Shown: positions 1 to 6,931 of the stretch, piece by piece | Position numbering within the stretch: the stretch's first letter is position 1 | Layout: each line of letters opens with the position of its first letter | Assembly: GCA_021205485.1 (NCBI GenBank) | Contig: JAJPXK010000213.1 | Coordinates: 1 to 25,501 of the forward strand | Origin: Clostridia bacterium | GTDB lineage: Bacteria; Bacillota; Clostridia; Christensenellales; Borkfalkiaceae | Reading direction: 5' to 3' | DNA: 25,501 nt | The notes under the pieces: generated by a model | Told to the model about the DNA's origin: nothing | Seen by the model: the letters and a program-made list of their open reading frames with translations, nothing else | The model's database searches: none | Translations under genes and position numbers: made by a program

Positions 1-145
1 CCTATCGGTTGCCAGCTCCCCTAATAAGGGAGCCTATAACAGGCTGAATTGTATTTTTACAAACACCTTTTTAATTATATATTAAAAATTCTCAAAACAC
101 AAATAAAATTTACTTATATTTGAAAATTTTTTATAAAACGCTATA
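1..145. other. Non-coding stretch downstream of fusA
   Basis: I see no gene here. A short hairpin pairs GCTCCC (15-20) with GGGAGC (28-33), and a second small one pairs AGCCT with AGGCT around 31-45. The GCTCCCCTAATA-type sequence resembles the interspersed repeats near 4027 and 22882. The rest is AT-rich and shows no convincing U-tract terminator for fusA, so transcription may continue beyond the window edge, where tuf often lies in this operon. That last point is inference. Confidence 0.5.
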
Positions 146-2257
146 TCAGTCGCTGTTGCGTTTAGCCCTATCACCTATTACCTTTTCGGCAACCGACTTA
201 GGCACTTCCGCATAGTGGTCGAACTGCATTGTGAACTGCCCGCGGCCCTGCGTCCTTGAACGGAGGTCTGTAGCGTAGCCGAACATCTCTGAAAGGGGAA
301 CTTCTGCGTCTACCACCTTCGCTCCGGCGCGGTCGTCTGTAGAAACTATAGTTCCGCGGCGGGCGGTTACGTTGCCCATGATATCGCCGAAATAATCGTC
401 GGGGGTGATAACTTCTACCTTCATGATAGGCTCAAGCAGAACGGGTTTAGCCTTGGCTACGCCGTTTTTGAATGCGAGCGAGCCTGCAATCTGGAACGCC
501 ATTTCCGAAGAGTCTACTTCGTGGTAGCTGCCGTCGTAAACCTGTACCTTGAAGTCAACCATCTCGTATCCCGCGAGGAAGCCGTTCTTCGCGGCGCCCT
601 GGATGCCCTTATCGATAGCGGGGATATATTCCTTAGGAATAGAGCCGCCGACGGTGAGGTCTTCGAACGAATAGCCCGAACCGGGTTCGCCGGGGATAAG
701 GTGGATAAGGCAACGGCCGAACTGGCCTTTACCGCCTGACTGCCTCTTGTAAAGGCCTTCGGCGTCTACGGCGTTGCGGAAGGTTTCGCGGTAAGCAACC
801 TGAGGGGCGCCTACATTGGCTTCAACCTTGAATTCCCTCAAAAGCCTGTCTACAATGATATCGAGGTGGAGTTCGCCCATGCCCGCGATAATGGTCTGGC
901 CTGTCTCCTGGTCGGTATAGGTTTTGAAAGTAGGGTCTTCTTCTGCGAGCTTTATAAGGGCCATCGTCATCTTTTCCTGGCCTGCCTTTGTCTTAGGCTC
1001 GATGGAAAGCTGGATAACGGGGTCAGAGAAGGTCATCTGTTCAAGAACTATAGGATGAGCTTCATCGCAGAGCGTGTCGCCCGTGGTTGTATCTTTAAGG
1101 CCTACTATGGCGCAGATATCGCCCGAATAAACCTTAGGGATTTCTGTACGGGTGTTGGCGTGCATCTGAACGAGGCGGCCTACCCTCTCTTTCTTGCCCT
1201 TGGTTGAGTTGTAGACGTAAGAACCTGACTCAAGAACGCCCGAGTATGCTCTGAAATATGCGAGCCTGCCTACGAAGGGGTCGGTCGCAATCTTGAACGC
1301 GAGGCCTGCGAAAGGTTCGTCGTCAGAAGTTTTACGCTCTTCTTCTTCGCCCGTCTTAGGGTTGACGCCCGTAACGTGAGCTACGTCTACAGGGGAAGGC
1401 AGATAGTCGATGACTGCGTCAAGCAGCATCTGCACGCCCTTGTTTTTGTAGGAGGAACCGCAAAGCACGGGGGTGCACTTCATAGCTATGGTAGCCGCCC
1501 TTAAACCCTTGCGGATTTCGTCGGGGGTAAGTTCCATAGTGTCGAGGAACTTTTCCATAAGCTCGTCGTCGCCCTCCGCAGCGGCTTCCATAACCTTCAT
1601 ATGAGCTTCTTCTGCGGCGTCCCTCATATCTGCAGGGATTTCGTCTTTATGATACTGCTTGCCGTCGTCGGAATCGTAGATTTCGGCGTTCATTTCAACA
1701 AGGTCTACAATACCCTGGAATGTATCTTCTTTGCCTATAGGAAGTTCTACGGGAACGGGATTGGCGTTGAGCCTTTCCTTCATCATCTTTACGGCGCGTT
1801 CGAAGTTTGCTCCGTTGATGTCCATTTTGTTGACGTAAGCTATGCGGGGCACCTTGTATTTGTCAGCCTGACGCCATACGGTCTCTGACTGAGGTTCAAC
1901 GCCGCCTTTCGCGCAGAACGTCGCGATGGCGCCGTCGAGTACGCGGAGCGAACGTTCAACTTCTACGGTGAAGTCAACGTGTCCCGGGGTGTCTATGATG
2001 TTTATGCGGCATTCGTCCTTTTTGGTCATGCCTGAGCGGGTCCAATGGCAGGTTGTGGCAGCCGAAGTAATCGTGATGCCGCGTTCCTGTTCCTGGACCA
2101 TCCAGTCCATGGTAGCCTGTCCGTCGTGAACCTCGCCTATCTTATGCGTAATGCCCGTGTAGTAAAGTATACGCTCGGTAGTTGTGGTTTTGCCCGCATC
2201 TATGTGAGCCATAATACCTATGTTACGGGTATGCAATAAATCGTATTCTCTTGCCAT
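146..2257 (-). CDS. fusA: Elongation factor G
   Basis: Translational GTPase that moves tRNA and mRNA through the ribosome after peptide bond formation and helps recycle ribosomes; cytoplasmic. The 703-residue protein has the usual EF-G length. GTPase motifs are all present: P-loop AHIDAGKT at residues 17-24, RGIT at 59-62, DTPGH at 89-93 and NKMD at 143-146. Domains II to V follow, ending in the typical region with GRGQFTMQFDHY. The start ATG has GGAGTAATAT just upstream. The gene begins 18 nt after the rpsG stop, which fits co-transcription in the str operon order rpsL-rpsG-fusA. Nothing is truncated. No tuf is visible downstream within the window. Confidence 0.99.
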   Translation of the reverse strand: MAREYDLLHTRNIGIMAHIDAGKTTTTERILYYTGITHKIGEVHDGQATMDWMVQEQERGITITSAATTCHWTRSGMTKKDECRINIIDTPGHVDFTVEVERSLRVLDGAIATFCAKGGVEPQSETVWRQADKYKVPRIAYVNKMDINGANFERAVKMMKERLNANPVPVELPIGKEDTFQGIVDLVEMNAEIYDSDDGKQYHKDEIPADMRDAAEEAHMKVMEAAAEGDDELMEKFLDTMELTPDEIRKGLRAATIAMKCTPVLCGSSYKNKGVQMLLDAVIDYLPSPVDVAHVTGVNPKTGEEEERKTSDDEPFAGLAFKIATDPFVGRLAYFRAYSGVLESGSYVYNSTKGKKERVGRLVQMHANTRTEIPKVYSGDICAIVGLKDTTTGDTLCDEAHPIVLEQMTFSDPVIQLSIEPKTKAGQEKMTMALIKLAEEDPTFKTYTDQETGQTIIAGMGELHLDIIVDRLLREFKVEANVGAPQVAYRETFRNAVDAEGLYKRQSGGKGQFGRCLIHLIPGEPGSGYSFEDLTVGGSIPKEYIPAIDKGIQGAAKNGFLAGYEMVDFKVQVYDGSYHEVDSSEMAFQIAGSLAFKNGVAKAKPVLLEPIMKVEVITPDDYFGDIMGNVTARRGTIVSTDDRAGAKVVDAEVPLSEMFGYATDLRSRTQGRGQFTMQFDHYAEVPKSVAEKVIGDRAKRNSD

Positions 2258-2275
2258 ATATTACTCCGCATCCAA

Positions 2276-2746
2276 TCAGAATCTGAAGTGAGCGAACGCC
2301 TTGTTCGCCTCTGCCATTCTGTGTGTGTCTTCCTTCTTTTTAACAGTGCCGCCTGTGTTGTTGTAAGCGTCCATAAGTTCGGCTGCGAGCTTCTGGCTCA
2401 TGCCTCTTTCAGAACGTTTTCTTGTATTTATGACAAGCCAGCGTATAGCGAGCGTCTGCCTTCTTTCGGGCCTGATTTCCATAGGAACCTGATAGTTGGC
2501 GCCGCCTACCCTTCTTGCCTTTACTTCCAATACGGGCATTATGTTGTTCATAGCCTGATTGAAAATATCCATAGCGTCCTGGCCGAGCTTTTTGCTCATG
2601 ATATCGAACGCTTCGTAAACGATATTTTGTGCCGTACCCTTGTTGCCGTCGTACATAATCTGGTTGATAAGTTTTGTTACAACCTTTGAATTATAGACGG
2701 GATCGGGCAGCACGTCCCTTTTAGGAACGTTACCTCTCCTTGGCAT
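2276..2746 (-). CDS. rpsG: 30S ribosomal protein S7
   Basis: Primary binding protein of the 16S rRNA 3' major domain that organises the head of the small subunit and contacts E-site tRNA. The length of 156 residues is standard. The N-terminus MPRRGNVPKRDVLPDP and the core VGGANYQVPMEIRPERR are characteristic of S7. The ribosome binding site is AAAGGAGACTAAATT before the ATG. It lies between rpsL and fusA, but 535 nt separate it from rpsL instead of the short gap usual in this operon, and that gap is rich in hairpins and carries a repeat also found upstream of rpsL. In E. coli, S7 represses the str mRNA through the rpsL-rpsG intercistronic region. Whether that happens here is not shown by the sequence. 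Confidence 0.99.
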   Translation of the reverse strand: MPRRGNVPKRDVLPDPVYNSKVVTKLINQIMYDGNKGTAQNIVYEAFDIMSKKLGQDAMDIFNQAMNNIMPVLEVKARRVGGANYQVPMEIRPERRQTLAIRWLVINTRKRSERGMSQKLAAELMDAYNNTGGTVKKKEDTHRMAEANKAFAHFRF

Positions 2747-3281
2747 AATTTAGTCTCCTTTAATTTTTTTCAGTTATAAGGGTTAAAACCTTAAATAAGC
2801 TATTGCTTGCCTTTCGGTAGCAAACCTTCTCCGTCTGTTAAGACGAATACTGCCTACTTTTTCAGGTTAAGGGAAGATATACTCCGAAACAAGTAGGGGG
2901 ATGGATTCACGCAAATCTTTTTTGTTTTCTGCCAAAAAATATTTGCCGTGATTTTGAGGGACAAACCAACCTTACGGTTGTTATTTGTCTCAACGGCTGT
3001 AAGGTCAACAGCCGTTTCGGGCACCGCAAGCACCTTTGAGTTTTGTGCTTGCTTACCTCACCGACCAAAACAACGCATAAGTGTTGTTTTGAGAAATGTC
3101 GGTTCGCCCTCTTTTTTGTATCTTTAGGGCGTCCGTATTATATAATACAAAAAATTCACCCTTTTACCTTAAAATCAAGGGGTTTTTGGCATAACAAGTG
3201 ACGCCAAAAACTCACTATTACTTTTTAATAACAGCCGCTTTTTGCTTACGCAAAAGAGCGTTTATAATCAAGGTAAAGTAA
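2747..3281 (-). promoter_or_regulatory. Long structured leader between rpsL and rpsG
   Basis: This 535-nt gap has no supported gene. It contains four clear inverted repeats in a row: CAACC/GGTTG (2967-2971/2976-2980, extended by ACAAA/TTTGT), AACGGCTGT/ACAGCCGTT (2992-3000/3008-3016), GCAAGCAC/GTGCTTGC (3026-3033/3045-3052), and CCGAC plus AAAACAAC pairing with GTTGTTTT plus GTCGG (3061-3074/3083-3102). Part of it (3161-3260, and more loosely 2929-2972) is related to the sequence upstream of rpsL. The block could be a regulatory leader for rpsG-fusA or an accumulation of structured repeats. The sequence alone does not decide. Confidence 0.6.
3161..3260 (-). repeat. 100-nt repeat, copy 1 (before rpsG)
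   Basis: A 100-nt segment about 96 percent identical, by manual alignment, to 3904-4003; the first 60 nt (3161-3220) are identical. On the minus strand it contains a hairpin CTTTTGC/GCAAAAAG, then a 9-bp stem GTTTTTGGC/GCCAAAAAC (3182-3190/3203-3211, loop 12 nt), then CCTT/AAGG. It starts about 20 nt after the rpsL stop. It may be a duplicated leader segment or a copy of a mobile structured repeat. Confidence 0.85.
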
Positions 3282-3653
3282 TTATTTAGGCTTTTTAGCG
3301 CCGTAGAGAGAGCGAGCTTGCTTACGCTTTGCTACGCCTGCCGTATCCAGAGCGCCGCGTATGATATGATAACGTACGCCGGGAAGGTCTTTAACCCTGC
3401 CGCCGCGGATAAGCACTGAAGAGTGTTCCTGTAAGTTGTGGCCTTCGCCGGGAATGTAAACGGTACCTTCCTGCTTGTTGGTAAGTCTTACACGGGCAAT
3501 CTTTCTTATGGCGGAGTTAGGCTTTTTAGGCGTAGTCGTAGTAACGGAAAGGCATACGCCGCGTTTCTGAGGACAGTTGTCCAGAATAGGCGACTTTGAC
3601 TTGTAAACCTGTTTTTCTCTGCCATGCTTTATAAGCTGGTTGATTGTAGGCAT
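3282..3653 (-). CDS. rpsL: 30S ribosomal protein S12
   Basis: Small-subunit protein at the decoding centre that controls accuracy of tRNA selection. The 123-residue length is normal. PKKPNSAIRK contains the lysines that are classical streptomycin-resistance positions, here in the wild-type form, and VKDLPGVRYHIIRG holds the conserved loop with Asp and Pro. The start is fixed by AAGGAGG ahead of the ATG. It is the first gene of the minus-strand str cluster. The 450 nt upstream have no gene in this operon and carry the second copy of the 100-nt repeat. No unusual substitutions stand out in the conserved loops. Confidence 0.99.
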   Translation of the reverse strand: MPTINQLIKHGREKQVYKSKSPILDNCPQKRGVCLSVTTTTPKKPNSAIRKIARVRLTNKQEGTVYIPGEGHNLQEHSSVLIRGGRVKDLPGVRYHIIRGALDTAGVAKRKQARSLYGAKKPK

Positions 3654-3903
3654 AAAATTCCTCCTTGTTTAAACTCGGTTTTTTCAAACCTGTGGAATAT
3701 ATCTAATCCGCTTCACCCCTTAAAATGAAAACGAATTAAAAGACAAAACTAATTCTTCTCGTGAATTTCTTTTTGAATTGCTGTTCAAAAACAAATTGCA
3801 CGATTTTAAAGACAAACCATTCTCGGCTGAGCCTTGAATGTTTTTTCTTTCTTTTGCGTATTTATTCAGGGCATAGCACATTAAATAATACGCAAAATTC
3901 AAT

Positions 3904-4003
3904 CTTTTACCTTAAAATCAAGGGGTTTTTGGCATAACAAGTGACGCCAAAAACTCACTATTATTTTTAAATAATAGCCGCTTTTTGCTAACGCAAAAGA
4001 GCG
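3904..4003 (-). repeat. 100-nt repeat, copy 2 (upstream of rpsL)
   Basis: Second copy of the element at 3161-3260, with four mismatches in its last 40 nt and none in the first 60. The hairpin arms are kept intact. It starts about 100 nt downstream of the stop of the small membrane gene at 4104 and lies about 250 nt before the rpsL start. Like copy 1 it is in the same orientation and sits between a minus-strand gene and a following ribosomal-protein gene. Confidence 0.85.
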
Positions 4004-4026
4004 ATTTTTAATTTACCGCAACAGAG

Positions 4027-4095
4027 GCTCCCCTATTAGGGTAGCGTAAGCATACAAAGTAGAGGGGGACCGCTTGCTGTGGACGGGGTTTGATA
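4027..4095. repeat. Interspersed GGCTCCCCTATTAGGG-type repeat
   Basis: Starts with GGCTCCCCTATTAGGGTAGC and continues with GTAAGCATACAAAGTAGAG and a GC-rich tail ending in GGGGTTT. A close relative is at about 22882-22945, and shorter relatives are at 14-33 and 12193-12235. Such short repeats are common in intergenic regions of these genomes. I see no coding content in it. Confidence 0.7.
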
Positions 4096-4103
4096 ATATG
4101 CTT

Positions 4104-4298
4104 TTACTTGTCGTTTGAAAGGTTACGCAAAGCATAAACAAGCCCCGCGGCAGACAGCGCCAGCGATACAGCGCCGAGCCCTAAGGCAATCCAGAAAATC
4201 CAGTTGCCGCTGGCTATAAAAAACGGCGAGGTAACTACCATTACAGCCGATATGCAGACGCTTACGATGAGGAAAATTACAAGTGATTTACGCTTCAT
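4104..4298 (-). CDS. Small two-helix membrane protein
   Basis: A 64-residue protein of unknown function. After a basic start (MKRKS) come two hydrophobic stretches at about residues 6-29 and 33-56, separated by a short polar turn with SGNW, then a short charged tail. This predicts a two-helix membrane protein with both ends inside. The ATG has GAGGTGA 4 nt upstream, and it follows a 42-residue ORF after an 8-nt gap, so the two are probably co-transcribed and translationally linked. I do not recognise a family. The orderly spacing and ribosome binding site argue that it is a real gene. Confidence 0.65.
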   Translation of the reverse strand: MKRKSLVIFLIVSVCISAVMVVTSPFFIASGNWIFWIALGLGAVSLALSAAGLVYALRNLSNDK

Positions 4299-4306
4299 TT
4301 CTCACC

Positions 4307-4435
4307 TCACCACCAAAAGGTATATATAAGGGCGATTATGTACATCGCCGCCGCAATGCCAAAGGCAGTGCCGCATACAGCCGCTATACGCTTTTTGATT
4401 TTGTTCTCCGCAGCGCGTTTTTGAAGTTCGTTCAT
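4307..4435 (-). CDS. Very small single-helix membrane protein
   Basis: A 42-residue ORF starting MNELQKRAAENKIKKRIAAV. A basic, amphipathic N-terminus of about 20 residues is followed by one hydrophobic helix (about residues 18-40) that ends in aromatic residues (YTFWW). The ATG is preceded by GGAAACAGGGAATAGAA, a usable ribosome binding site. It ends 8 nt before the next small membrane gene, in the same direction. Function unknown. It could be one partner of a two-protein membrane unit with its neighbour, but that is inference from position only. Confidence 0.55.
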   Translation of the reverse strand: MNELQKRAAENKIKKRIAAVCGTAFGIAAAMYIIALIYTFWW

Positions 4436-4667
4436 TTCTATTCCCTGTTTCCTTTAACGAACTCACACAAAACTTTTTTCTGCTACGCGCCAACCATATT
4501 ATATATAGCGACGCATTCTATTCCCGTTTGCCGCCATATTCAGCGTAATACTCCACGCTAAGCATAACAGCAAAGGCTATTTTATCAAAGACTTTTTAAT
4601 TTGTCAACAAAATTGAAGCAAATTAATAGTATTAAAGGTAATTTTCCCCCTGAAAAGTTAAATTTGC

Positions 4668-4696
4668 TTGACTTTTTTATTGAAAAAGGTTAATAT
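4668..4696 (+). promoter_or_regulatory. Promoter of the MATE-kinase fusion gene
   Basis: TTGACT (4668-4673), a 17-nt spacer and TAATAT (4691-4696). Transcription would begin near 4703, giving a leader of about 120 nt before the ATG at 4826. That leader contains a terminator-like hairpin. Confidence 0.75.
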
Positions 4697-4707
4697 TGTC
4701 ACATATT

Positions 4708-4811
4708 TTAACGGCATATAAAAAGACTGAACCAGCAAGAGCGTATAATTTTCAGAAAGATTATACGCTCTTTTTTTGTTCTCTTTTTGTATCTCTGCCG
4801 TTAACAGGAGG
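4708..4811 (+). promoter_or_regulatory. Structured 5' leader with internal terminator
   Basis: Between the promoter and the MATE gene is an 11-bp stem GAGCGTATAAT/ATTATACGCTC (4739-4749/4760-4770) followed by seven T (4771-4777), a textbook intrinsic terminator on the plus strand. Around it lies a perfect 9-bp inverted repeat TTAACGGCA (4708-4716) and TGCCGTTAA (4796-4804). The second arm abuts the ribosome binding site AGGAGG (4806-4811). The layout suggests premature termination or attenuation ahead of the transporter gene. I do not match it to a known riboswitch class, and no leader peptide ORF is obvious. Confidence 0.6.
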
Positions 4812-4825
4812 TTTTTATTTAATTT

Positions 4826-6865
4826 ATGGAAGAAGCACAAAGCAACAAATACTTAGGAGAGGCAAAAATTTCTAAATTGCTTTTAAAATTTTCCATACCG
4901 TGCGTGCTGTCGCTTCTGATAAGCTCGCTTTACAACATTGTCGACCAGATATTCATCGGCAACAGCAACATAGGCACGTTAGGCATCGCGGCTACATCTA
5001 TAGTATTCCCTATCACAATCATAGCGCAGGCGTTCGCGTGGTGCTACGGCGACGGCAACGCCGCCTATTTAAGCATCTGCCAGGGCAACAAAAATACCGA
5101 AAAGGCTCATAAAAGCGTAGGCAGTATGATTGTTTTAACGCTTGTAACCAGCTTGATTTTGCTCGCGATTTTCTACCCGCTCAAGACCAGCATACTCCGC
5201 CTTTTCGGCGCGAGCGACAACTCTATAGGCCTGGCGGACGAATACTTTACCATAATCCTCGCGTTTTTCCCTGTATTCATGCTGATGAATATGATGAACG
5301 CGGTGGTAAGGGCAGACGGCAGCCCTTCGTTTTCTATGGCGTCTATGCTTTCGGGCGCCGTTATAAACATAGCGCTTGACCCTATATTTATCTACGCATG
5401 CAATTTCGGCATAAAGGGCGCGGCTTACGCCACGGTTATAGGGCAGGTTGTTTCCTTTATAATATCCTTTGTTTACTTTTTCAGGACAAAGACGTTTAAG
5501 CTGACGTTAAAGAGCTTTATCCCCGATTTCAAACTTGTAGGCACCTGTATAAAATTAGGATTTTCCTCATTTATCACGCAGATGTCTATAGTAGCCATAT
5601 CGCTTGTATGCAACATAATGCTCTCCAAATACGGTGCAAAGAATCTTTACTACGGCACAGATATCCCTATAGCGGTAATAGGCATAGAGACAAAGGTATT
5701 TACCATTGTAATTAACCTTGTAGTCGGCGTAATACTCGGCGCGCAGCCGATATTAGGCTACAACTACGGCGCTAAAAACTACGACAGAGTGCGGCAAACA
5801 TACAAACTTGTGCTTCTTATCACCATAATCATAGGCGTTGTCGCCACAATTTTATTTGAAGCTTGCCCCGACGCGATTATGGCGATTTTCGGCACAGGCA
5901 GCGGCGAAGGCATAGACCCTGAGGCATACAAAGATTTCGGCAGACAGACCTTCCGCATATTCCTCTGCCTTGTGACGTTTACGTGTACAATAAAGATGAC
6001 GTCCATCTTCTTCCAGTCGCTCGGCAAACCTATACAGGCGATTGTATCCTCCCTTTTAAGGGATATTGTATGCTTTATACCCCTTGTATGTATAATCCCC
6101 TACATAGCGGAAAGACACCAGGAAGGCTCGGGCATTACCGCCCTTTTATGGGCGGCGCCTTGCGCGGACTTTATAGCCATGATAGTGGCCGTAATTCTCA
6201 CCATACTCTTCTTCCGTTCGCTTAAAAAGAAAGAAAACGCCGAAGGCAAGCTCGCAGAATATTCAGACGCCGCCATACAGCCTACAGCAAAGGGCGCCAT
6301 AATCGCCATAGCGAGGCGTCACGGCTCGGCGGGCAAACATATTGGCAAACTGGTTGCGGAAAAGTTAGGCATACCCTTCTATTATAAAGAGATGGTTGCC
6401 CTCGCCGCCAAGGAGAGCGGCCTGGATAAAGAGTTTATATCCGACATAAACGCCGAATCCCCCGCCGTTATGAAAGAACTCTATTTAAGCACAGACGTAG
6501 TACAGCAGGCTGTTGTCGCTCAGGACAGAATAATACGAAAAATAGCCGACGAAGGCTCCTGCGTAATAGTAGGCAGGGCGGCGGACTACGTTTTAAGGGA
6601 TTACCCCGACGTGGTAAAAGTGTTTATAGACGCCCCTGAAGACTTCAGAATAAATAAAGTTATGGAGATGTACGGCGACAGCGAAGACCAGGCTAAAAAG
6701 AACATAAAACGGGCCGACAGCGCCAGGGCGGCTTACTACAAGAGCATTTCGGGCAAAACCTGGGGCGACAGGCAAAATTACGACCTCTACTTAAACTCCG
6801 CCGACGGACTTGAAAAATGCGCCGACGAAATATGCGGATACTTAAAAAACAAAGTTGACGTCTGA
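4826..6865 (+). CDS. MATE efflux transporter fused to cytidylate-kinase-like domain
   Basis: The first ~465 residues form a multidrug-and-toxin-extrusion transporter of about 12 helices, with typical segments such as LYNIVDQIFIG near residue 40, VRADGSPSFSMASMLSGAV near 161 and GAQPILGYNYGAKNYDR near 305-321. MATE proteins export organic cations, drugs or metabolites using an ion gradient. After a charged linker, residues ~490-679 match the cytidylate-kinase-like family (PF13189 type): IIAIARRHGSAGKHIGKLVA is a P-loop-like start and GRAADYVLRDYPDVVKVFI is a typical core. The usual family P-loop is closer to GSGG; here it reads GSAG, so kinase activity is uncertain. This fusion is known from Clostridia. 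The start is set by AGGAGG 14 nt upstream of the ATG. A terminator follows the gene at 6891-6918. Confidence 0.93.
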   Translation: MEEAQSNKYLGEAKISKLLLKFSIPCVLSLLISSLYNIVDQIFIGNSNIGTLGIAATSIVFPITIIAQAFAWCYGDGNAAYLSICQGNKNTEKAHKSVGSMIVLTLVTSLILLAIFYPLKTSILRLFGASDNSIGLADEYFTIILAFFPVFMLMNMMNAVVRADGSPSFSMASMLSGAVINIALDPIFIYACNFGIKGAAYATVIGQVVSFIISFVYFFRTKTFKLTLKSFIPDFKLVGTCIKLGFSSFITQMSIVAISLVCNIMLSKYGAKNLYYGTDIPIAVIGIETKVFTIVINLVVGVILGAQPILGYNYGAKNYDRVRQTYKLVLLITIIIGVVATILFEACPDAIMAIFGTGSGEGIDPEAYKDFGRQTFRIFLCLVTFTCTIKMTSIFFQSLGKPIQAIVSSLLRDIVCFIPLVCIIPYIAERHQEGSGITALLWAAPCADFIAMIVAVILTILFFRSLKKKENAEGKLAEYSDAAIQPTAKGAIIAIARRHGSAGKHIGKLVAEKLGIPFYYKEMVALAAKESGLDKEFISDINAESPAVMKELYLSTDVVQQAVVAQDRIIRKIADEGSCVIVGRAADYVLRDYPDVVKVFIDAPEDFRINKVMEMYGDSEDQAKKNIKRADSARAAYYKSISGKTWGDRQNYDLYLNSADGLEKCADEICGYLKNKVDV

Positions 6866-6890
6866 TTAAAAAAACATAAAAATATGTAAT

Positions 6891-6918
6891 CCCCCTGCCG
6901 CTAAAAAGCGGCAGGGGG
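6891..6918. terminator. Intrinsic terminator between MATE and TauE genes
   Basis: A perfect 12-bp stem CCCCCTGCCGCT/AGCGGCAGGGGG with a 4-nt loop (6903-6906), followed on the plus strand by AAATTTTA. It lies between convergent genes and may act on both strands. Confidence 0.85.
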
Positions 6919-6931
6919 AAATTTTACTCTT

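Larger units (their letters stand above)
3654..4103 (-). promoter_or_regulatory. Leader region upstream of rpsL
   Basis: About 450 nt without a supported gene. Nearest rpsL is the ribosome binding site AAGGAGG. Further up are a hairpin TTTTTGAA/TTCAAAAA (3770-3777/3784-3791), a segment around 3785-3830 that resembles 2929-2972 in the rpsG leader, and the 100-nt repeat at 3904-4003. At 4027-4095 is a copy of an interspersed repeat. AT-rich hexamers near 3885 could be a -10 element, but I could not pair one with a good -35, so no promoter is called. Confidence 0.5.

Noticed and set aside
866..1207. A 113-codon plus-strand frame inside fusA
   Set aside because: Antisense shadow of a highly conserved gene; the same holds for the long plus-strand frames opposite recG and the other confirmed genes.
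3720..3902. A 60-codon minus-strand frame upstream of rpsL
   Set aside because: No ribosome binding site, low-complexity Asn/Ser/Lys-rich composition, and it lies within the repeat-bearing leader; better explained as non-coding.
2747..4103. CRISPR-like spacing of the repeats around rpsL
   Set aside because: Only two copies, 100 nt long and 740 nt apart with a ribosomal-protein gene between them; not a repeat-spacer array.
4302..4493. A 63-codon minus-strand frame over the small membrane genes
   Set aside because: It overlaps the 42-residue ORF in another frame, lacks a ribosome binding site and has Cys/Arg-rich, non-membrane composition typical of a shadow frame.
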